This document shows, piece after piece, positions 32,231-42,500 of a stretch of 42,500 nt of DNA (its first letter is position 1; every line of letters begins with the position of its first letter). The DNA is taken from the NCBI GenBank assembly GCA_012295275.1, contig CM022678.1, forward strand, positions 19,535,556 to 19,578,055, in the 5' to 3' direction. Below the pieces are notes generated by a model. The model worked only from the letters and a program-made list of their open reading frames with translations. It ran no database searches and was not told the DNA's origin. Position numbers and translations under genes: made by a program. Origin of the DNA: Chrysomallon squamiferum (lineage: Eukaryota; Mollusca; Gastropoda; Neomphalida; Peltospiridae).

Positions 32231-32617
32231 TACACAGGATTATATATTTATTTATTTATTTTTATTTCAGACTTTGTTCCTACTAGTGGCTACTATAGTA
32301 TTCTGATATGGGATTTACACAGGATGTATATATTTATTTATTTATTTATTTCAGATTTGCTACTAGTTACTATAGTGTCTTTGATAGTTACACAGGATGT
32401 ATATATTTACTTATTTATTTACTTATTTCAGACTGTGTGCTACTAGTGGCTACTATAGTGTCTCTGATAGTGGGAAGTACACAGGATGTATATATTTACT
32501 TATTTACTTATTTATTTACTTATTTCAGACTGTGTGCTACTAGTGGCTACTATAGTATCTCTCATAGTGGGAAGTACACAGGATGTATATATTTACTTAT
32601 TTATTTACTTATTTCAG
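32231..32617 (+). repeat. KCNQ1: Tandem copies of the exon C splice acceptor and exon head
   Basis: Four copies of the sequence around the exon C acceptor precede the real one. Exon-head copies start at 32271, 32355, 32432 and 32529, each after a TTATTTCAG acceptor; the functional copy starts at 32618. Spacings are 84, 77, 97 and 89 bases. A copied unit holds about 50 bases of exon head (CTACTAGTGGCTACTATAG core) ending ACACAGGAT, then GTATATATTTA and a TTTA/CTTA pyrimidine tract. A partial unit lacking the exon core begins at about 32229. Copies 3 and 4 are nearly identical to the real exon, while 1 and 2 are diverged or shortened, so the array grew next to the exon. Splicing to copy 3 adds 186 nt in frame with no stop; copies 1, 2 and 4 shift the frame. 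Confidence 0.97.
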
Positions 32618-32793
32618 ACTGTGTGCTACTAGTGGCTACTATAGTATCTCTGATAGTGGGAAGTACTCAGGATCGTTTTGCTGCGGCTTCAATCAGTGGG
32701 CTGAGATTTTTTCAAATTCTACGGATGGTGCGGATGGACAGGCGGGGCGGAACCTGGAAACTCCTGGGTTCCGTAGTCTGGGCCCACAGGCAG
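32618..32793 (+). CDS. KCNQ1: KCNQ channel exon C: S3, S4 and S4-S5 linker
   Basis: A 176-nt exon. Its first two bases complete an Asp codon with exon B. It then reads [18 protein letters not shown] (S3), [18 protein letters not shown] (S4) and [20 protein letters not shown] plus RQ (S4-S5 linker). In KCNQ1 numbering the S4 positions are: 228 Ser instead of Arg, 231 Arg, 234 Gln, 237 Arg, 240 Arg, 243 Arg. The S3 Asp (D202) is kept. The linker residues that couple to the pore and to PIP2 in the family (GGTW, HRQ) are present. The length equals the single KCNQ2-type exon; human KCNQ1 splits this region into 79 and 97 nt, as I recall. The donor is GTCAGTG, phase 0. The real start is taken at the last acceptor because the S3-S4 reading continues only from there without added sequence. 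Confidence 0.97.
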
Positions 32794-32937
32794 GTCAGTG
32801 ATCAGTCTTAATTTATATGTAAATTAATTCAGCTGACCTAGGTCAGGGTTGATTAGTTGGTAGTGTGGTATGATACAGGTGGGATTTTTTGTTGTTTTTT
32901 TCCTGATATCGATCGTGAGTTTTTTTTTTTTTTTTGA

Positions 32938-33904
<967 letters not shown>

Positions 33905-34100
33905 CCTGCTCCGACTGCAACTGCTACTACTACTAATACCAATGCTATTGATTATTAGTAGTAGTAGAACCACCATCATCACTAGTTTTTTTACTACTAC
34001 TACAGCTATTCACACCGCCGCTATTACTACTACTACTACACTACAGCTACTACTACTACTACTACTGCTGCTATAACTTCCACTAATAATTCAATTTTTC

Positions 34101-34130
<30 letters not shown>
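33905..34130. repeat. (ACT)n array and (CTT)n run
   Basis: ACT/GCT triplets with interruptions to about 34072, then CTT triplets at about 34100-34130. Confidence 0.92.
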
Positions 34131-36497
<2,367 letters not shown>

Positions 36498-38045
36498 GCA
36501 AACCAAGTTAGGTTTCATCGTATACACAAGGCGGATTTCATTCCAGTACATATGTTAATTCTGTGCTATCAAAACTGATTTATATGTATAAGTATGCCAG
36601 TTATTCTCAGGTGTATTAAACAAACCAAATTACAATGTTTCCTGTTTCTAAAATTGATATACTCCACTACGTACCAAGCGTTGTTTATTTATTATATTGC
36701 GTTACATATCTATTAAGACATCACACAAACCAAATTAGATTGGTTCTTCTTACTTTTGGATCATAACGTCACAAATAACAGTCTCAGTGCTGGCAGTATA
36801 CACAAGACGTTTGACATGCTTGTCTGCACTCAGTAAACCAAGTTAGTCTGATGCTCATCAAGAAGATGGATTAAATGCCTTGATCCCAGCATATGTTAGT
36901 TAATACGGCGCCAACTGTTAAAATAGTTTGACGAACTGGGCCAGCCAAACATTTTTGTTATTATTCTCTTGGATAAACAAAACTAAGCTTGTTATTGATA
37001 TATTTGGGGGAGGGGTGGGTGGAGGGTTTAAAAAAAAATTAGTTTGTTTAATATGAGTATCCCCGATAGTTAAAATAGTAAACCTCTTTGTATTTGTAGT
37101 GTAAATAAATTAAATGAAGTCGAGATTACGTTGACTGTTTATGCACCGAACAAACCATGTTAGCCTTTCCCCCCGGTACCGAACTGGATTTAATTACATC
37201 GAACCCATTTGACGCTGCAGTTGAAATAGTGTGATGGACAAGTCGTACGTACGTTATTCCAGTTCAAAAAGCAAATAAAACCGTGATTACATTATTTTTT
37301 TCACCAAACAAACCATCTTATGTTGTTCCTAATTAATAAAGTTGATTTAATTCCAGAATCCACCAGTAGTGTATTATTAGATCATTCTGCGTCGAAATTA
37401 AAAACTTACATCATAGGGGAAAAAAAAAAATGTTTGTGTTATTCCAGTTATGTTTTAAATCTTTAGAAATAAATGGAGTCTACATTACATAATTCTTCTT
37501 TACACCAAGCAAACCATATTAGGTTCTTCCTCGTTAAATTTTATTTTTATTTCAATATTCACCATATTTAGTTAATATGGCGTAACAGTTAAACTACTGT
37601 GTTCGAAAAATTAAAATTTACTTTATGTAGTGAAAACGAGTCAAAGGAACCTAGTTTACTCTGCTGCCTTTGGACCAAACAAACCATATTAGCCTGTACC
37701 CTGTTGACAAACCGCGCCATATGTTAGCTAATATTGTGCCACAATTAAAATAAACTAGTGCGGTAGGAAAGTTAAATTTACTTTATTCCTGTGAGAACAA
37801 GGCAAGTGAAACTAGACTGCAACAAACAAACCATGTTAGATTGTACCTCGTTATCAAGATATAATTAATTTCAAAAGCGACCACATGTTAGTTAACCTGG
37901 CGCCACATATGAAATATTCAAATGTGGTGGGCAAGTTAAAGTTACGTTATTCTTAAGTGGGCGAGGCAAATAAAACTAAACCATGTTAGGTTGCACCAAA
38001 CAAACTATGTTAGGTTGTTACTCGTTAGCGCTGGACAATATTGAA
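36498..38045. repeat. Old degenerate tandem repeat, unit about 100-200 bp, about 11 copies
   Basis: A landmark of the type AAACAAACCATGTTAGGTTG recurs near 36500, 36621, 36725, 36833, 36973, 37150, 37306, 37507, 37678, 37824, 37978 and 38000. Within units a second landmark (CATATGTTAGTTAATATGGC then GCCACAGTTAAAATA) and a third (CAAGTTAAAGTTACGTTATTC) appear in the same order, best seen in the copies from 36833, 37678 and 37824. Divergence is high, so it is easily missed. It has no open frame or known transposon feature. Confidence 0.85.
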
Positions 38046-38629
38046 AAAAACTCAACGACCGTACTGATGACTGTCTGCTACTTAACTAAAGGTCAAGAGA
38101 GGTCAGTTCTTCGTTCGTCATGGATGGTTATCTACCCTTAGTAGCTCTTCAAAATGTCGACCGGTTTTAGACTGGGAGATCCGGAGATCAAGTCTGCAGA
38201 CGTGACGTTTTCTTACGACTGGGAAATTATGAGTGAATGAATGAAAGAATGAATGAATTGATGGATGGATGGATGAGTGAATGAAAGAATGAATGAATTG
38301 ATGGATGGATGGATGGATGGATGGATGGATAAGTGAATGAAAGAATGAATGAATGAGGGAGTGAATGAACAAAAGAATGAATTAATAAATGATGGGTTTA
38401 GAATTCTTAAGGTGTCGAATATTTTGTTATAGTTCTGTGCGTGTGCTTTTTTGTTTGTCTGTGTTTGTCTGTGTATGTTTCTGCTCTGTATGTGTAACAC
38501 ATAGGCCAGTAGATTTTGTATTCTGTTCTTTCATATTTATTTATTTATTTAATCATGTATGTATTTAATATTTATTTATTTTTGTGGGGTTTTTTTTTTG
38601 GTTTTTTTTTCAGTTTCATTATGTTTATT
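38046..38629. repeat. Unique lead-in, then GAAT/GATG tetranucleotide block
   Basis: 38046-38220 is ordinary sequence. 38229-38395 is made of GAATGAAT and GATGGATG runs in a repeated order (GTGAATGAAAGAATGAATGA then TTGATGGATGGATG), so a longer unit of about 55 bases is duplicated. Ordinary sequence follows to 38629. Confidence 0.85.
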
Positions 38630-38716
38630 TTTATTACTACTGTTATTATTATTATTACCATTATTATTATTATTACTATTATTATTATTATTACTACTAC
38701 TACTACATTATTATTA

Positions 38717-38778
<62 letters not shown>

Positions 38779-38831
38779 TATTACTATTATTACTATTACT
38801 ACTACTATTATTATTATTATTACTACTACTA

Positions 38832-38887
<56 letters not shown>
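38630..38887. repeat. (ATT)n/(ACT)n array before exon D
   Basis: About 250 bases of ATT with ACT islands. A segment with ACTACTACTACATTATT occurs twice, near 38693 and 38822, indicating duplication within the array. It ends about 58 bases before exon D. Confidence 0.96.
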
Positions 38888-38888
<1 letters not shown>

Positions 38889-38945
38889 GCCACGGTTAAC
38901 CTGTTTATGAAACAAACAAGATGATTGGTTGTTTTCTCTTTCCAG

Positions 38946-39074
38946 GAACTGCTAACGACGCTTTACATTGGAGTGCTGGGTCTCATCTTTTCTTCCTTCT
39001 TTGTTTACCTCGTCGAAAAAGACGCTCCGATACGGAAATTCACGAGCTTCGCAGACGCCCTCTGGTGGGGAGTG
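38946..39074 (+). CDS. KCNQ1: KCNQ channel exon D: S5 and start of the pore loop
   Basis: A 129-nt exon of 43 whole codons, starting E then [20 protein letters not shown] (S5), [14 protein letters not shown] and ADALWWGV (turret and pore-helix start). Human KCNQ1 has [20 protein letters not shown] and YADALWWGV, so this is the strongest KCNQ1-like segment. The turret is shorter than in human KCNQ1 (43 against 47 codons in this exon by my recall). The acceptor is CTCTTTCCAG and the donor GTAAGATAA, phase 0. The selectivity filter (TIGYGD) should be in the next exon; I searched 39075-42500 by eye and did not find it. Confidence 0.98.
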
Positions 39075-40858
<1,784 letters not shown>

Positions 40859-40955
40859 CTTTTTTTTTTTTTCTTTTTTTTTTTCTTCTTAAAGTAGTGA
40901 GAAAAAAAAAAAAAAAAAGAAAAAAAAAAGGAAAAAAAAAAAAAAGAAAAAAAGA
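40859..40955. repeat. Facing poly-T and poly-A tracts
   Basis: T-rich sequence with C interruptions (40859-40888) faces A-rich sequence with G interruptions (40902-40955) across about 13 bases. The arms are complementary and could form a long A-T stem. Confidence 0.9.
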
Positions 40956-41246
40956 TTAATATATATGACGCCATATACGGGTCAGTAGCTATGGCGGAAT
41001 TGCCCATTCACTGAGTTTTTATTTGATCGTAAGAAGAGCTCAGTGGAACAGAATGAAAATAAACTTTCTAAAAGTCTATAAATTGCATTAGCTAAAGTAC
41101 TAAAGCCAGTTACACACTGCATAATTGTTTTGAACATCGGGTTATGATGAAAAAAAATGCTGCCATTACTACCACTACTATTAATGCCATTTCTACTGGT
41201 GCTGTTAAAACTATTATTAATTATAATTACATTCATAATAATAATA

Positions 41247-41277
<31 letters not shown>

Positions 41278-42353
41278 GCATTTTTCCGGCAACCGTATAA
41301 CCGGATGTGGTCTGTATTTCTGGATACAGTCTAAATCTTTACTTAAAATATACAATATAAAACGAAAAATATGGAAAGAAACTCTTATTTAATAGATGCA
41401 CGTAAATACATTCCTAAAATGCCTTTACAGAATACATCTACATTAAACAGGATGAAAATTAAACTAAGAAAAGAAGAAATATAATTTGTATTTAAAAGAT
41501 TCGCGCACACATTTTAATAGACTTTTTAATACACTTACATTTTATGCAGTTGGCGTAGCAGCAGTAATGGTGGTAGTCGTAGTGCAGTAAAGACAACTTT
41601 TAAGATAATAACAGTGATAATAATAATAATAACCGTCTGTAACCTGTTTTGCATTAAAAAGAATACCAGTCTTGACTTTTGTAAATTTTCGTTCCAAATA
41701 TTAAATAGTTAAGAATATTTGATGTTTATGGATTTTGGTGCCTGGACTGCCATACTTTGCAGTCTCTTATTTTGAAATATTAGTCAATTTTTGAAAATAT
41801 TTTCATTCCCAGTTCGAAATCAAAATCCGATATTTGTTTCAAGCGTTATAACAAGGCTAATGTAATAAATGAAAAAATTAAAACAGTTTCGTATCTAAAA
41901 CGAATCAAATAAATTAATAACGGGGGATGACAAGTCACGCATGCGCATCTGACAACTGTCAAACTGTCACTTTAAAACGTATTTCGGTGAGAGGACAATT
42001 TGTTTCCCGTGAGAAATTTTAAAAATATATACGTATTTTTTTTTCTATCTGCTGCAAATTGAGTTTCTGCGACCGAAATTACATCAAACATTTTCCAAAA
42101 CAGCGCGTCAAAACGAGATGGTGCGTATTTAATCAGCGTCAAGTCCCGCGGGAAAGAACAAATGACGACATAGATTCCGACCAACTGCGCGGTGCGCCTG
42201 ATTACCGTGAAATACAGCAAGAAATCAGAAAAATAATCAGCTTGAAGTGAAAATGTACGATTTGAAAATTTGACTGTCAACTCTGTTTTTAACTTAATGA
42301 ACTGAAGCCAGAACCAGATATTTATATAAGATTTATTTGTTTCTTGTTTTTTT
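40956..42353. other. Intron sequence, no exon recognised
   Basis: An AAT array lies at about 41237-41277. CGCATGCG occurs at 41938-41945. Opposed open frames at 41972-42280 (-) and 42059-42250 (+) match no family I know. Confidence 0.5.
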
Positions 42354-42359
42354 TTTTTT

Positions 42360-42391
<32 letters not shown>

Positions 42392-42500
42392 TTTTCTTTC
42401 TTTCTTTCTTTATTTCTTTCTTTATTTGTTTATTTATTTTCTTGTGGCAAATAATTTGAAACTTTTTTATCATCGTTGTTTTGTTGTAATAATAATAACA
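42354..42500. repeat. (TTTC)n array and AT-rich window end
   Basis: TTTC tetranucleotides with TTTA variants occupy about 42354-42425. The window ends in AAT triplets. Confidence 0.93.

Noticed and set aside
32271-32617. Upstream exon C copies as genuine mutually exclusive exons
   Set aside because: Copies carry only the first ~50 coding bases, are followed by a weak GTATAT donor-like sequence, and would leave introns of about 40 nt. They are better described as duplicated acceptors.
41972-42280. Opposed open frames on both strands near the window end
   Set aside because: Neither resembles a known protein, and complementary open frames in AT-rich DNA are common.

Overview
The window is animal genomic DNA, AT-rich and extremely dense in simple-sequence repeats. 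The only gene I can support is a KCNQ-type (Kv7) voltage-gated potassium channel on the + strand. Four internal exons are present: 24791-24881, 31256-31382, 32618-32793 and 38946-39074. They join in phase and encode most of S1, then S2, S3, S4, the S4-S5 linker, S5 and the start of the pore loop. The N-terminal exon should lie upstream, and the selectivity-filter exon, S6 and the cytoplasmic C-terminus downstream; I found none of these here. The protein reads closest to KCNQ1 (Kv7.1) in S2 and S5, with some KCNQ2-like residues in the S4-S5 linker. The S3-S4 exon is 176 nt long, the undivided form I recall from KCNQ2.

The organism cannot be fixed from sequence alone. The channel is clearly metazoan but diverged from the vertebrate proteins. 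The very long CT/GA tracts, CATA/GATA/ATT arrays and multi-kilobase introns would suit a mollusc, possibly a cephalopod. That is an impression, not a demonstration.

Layout: 1-24.8 kb is presumed first intron or upstream DNA, with no supported gene. It consists of microsatellites separated by short islands of ordinary sequence that carry many CpG-containing palindromes (TGACGTCA, GTCACGTGAC, CGCATGCG). 24.8-31.3 kb holds exon A and a 6.4-kb intron with a 600-bp GATA/GACA/GA compound repeat and, just before exon B, a 1-kb 32-bp minisatellite. 31.3-32.8 kb holds exons B and C; the acceptor and first part of exon C occur five times in tandem directly upstream of the working copy. 32.8-39.1 kb is an intron with an old 1.5-kb degenerate tandem repeat (about 36.5-38.05 kb), then exon D. 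39.1-42.5 kb is the next, incomplete intron.

The two most interesting items are the five-fold array of splice acceptor plus exon head (32231-32660), one copy of which could be used in frame, and the altered voltage sensor: the first S4 arginine is Ser and the S2 charge-transfer Phe is Ile. No rRNA, tRNA, CRISPR array or recognisable transposon coding sequence was seen.
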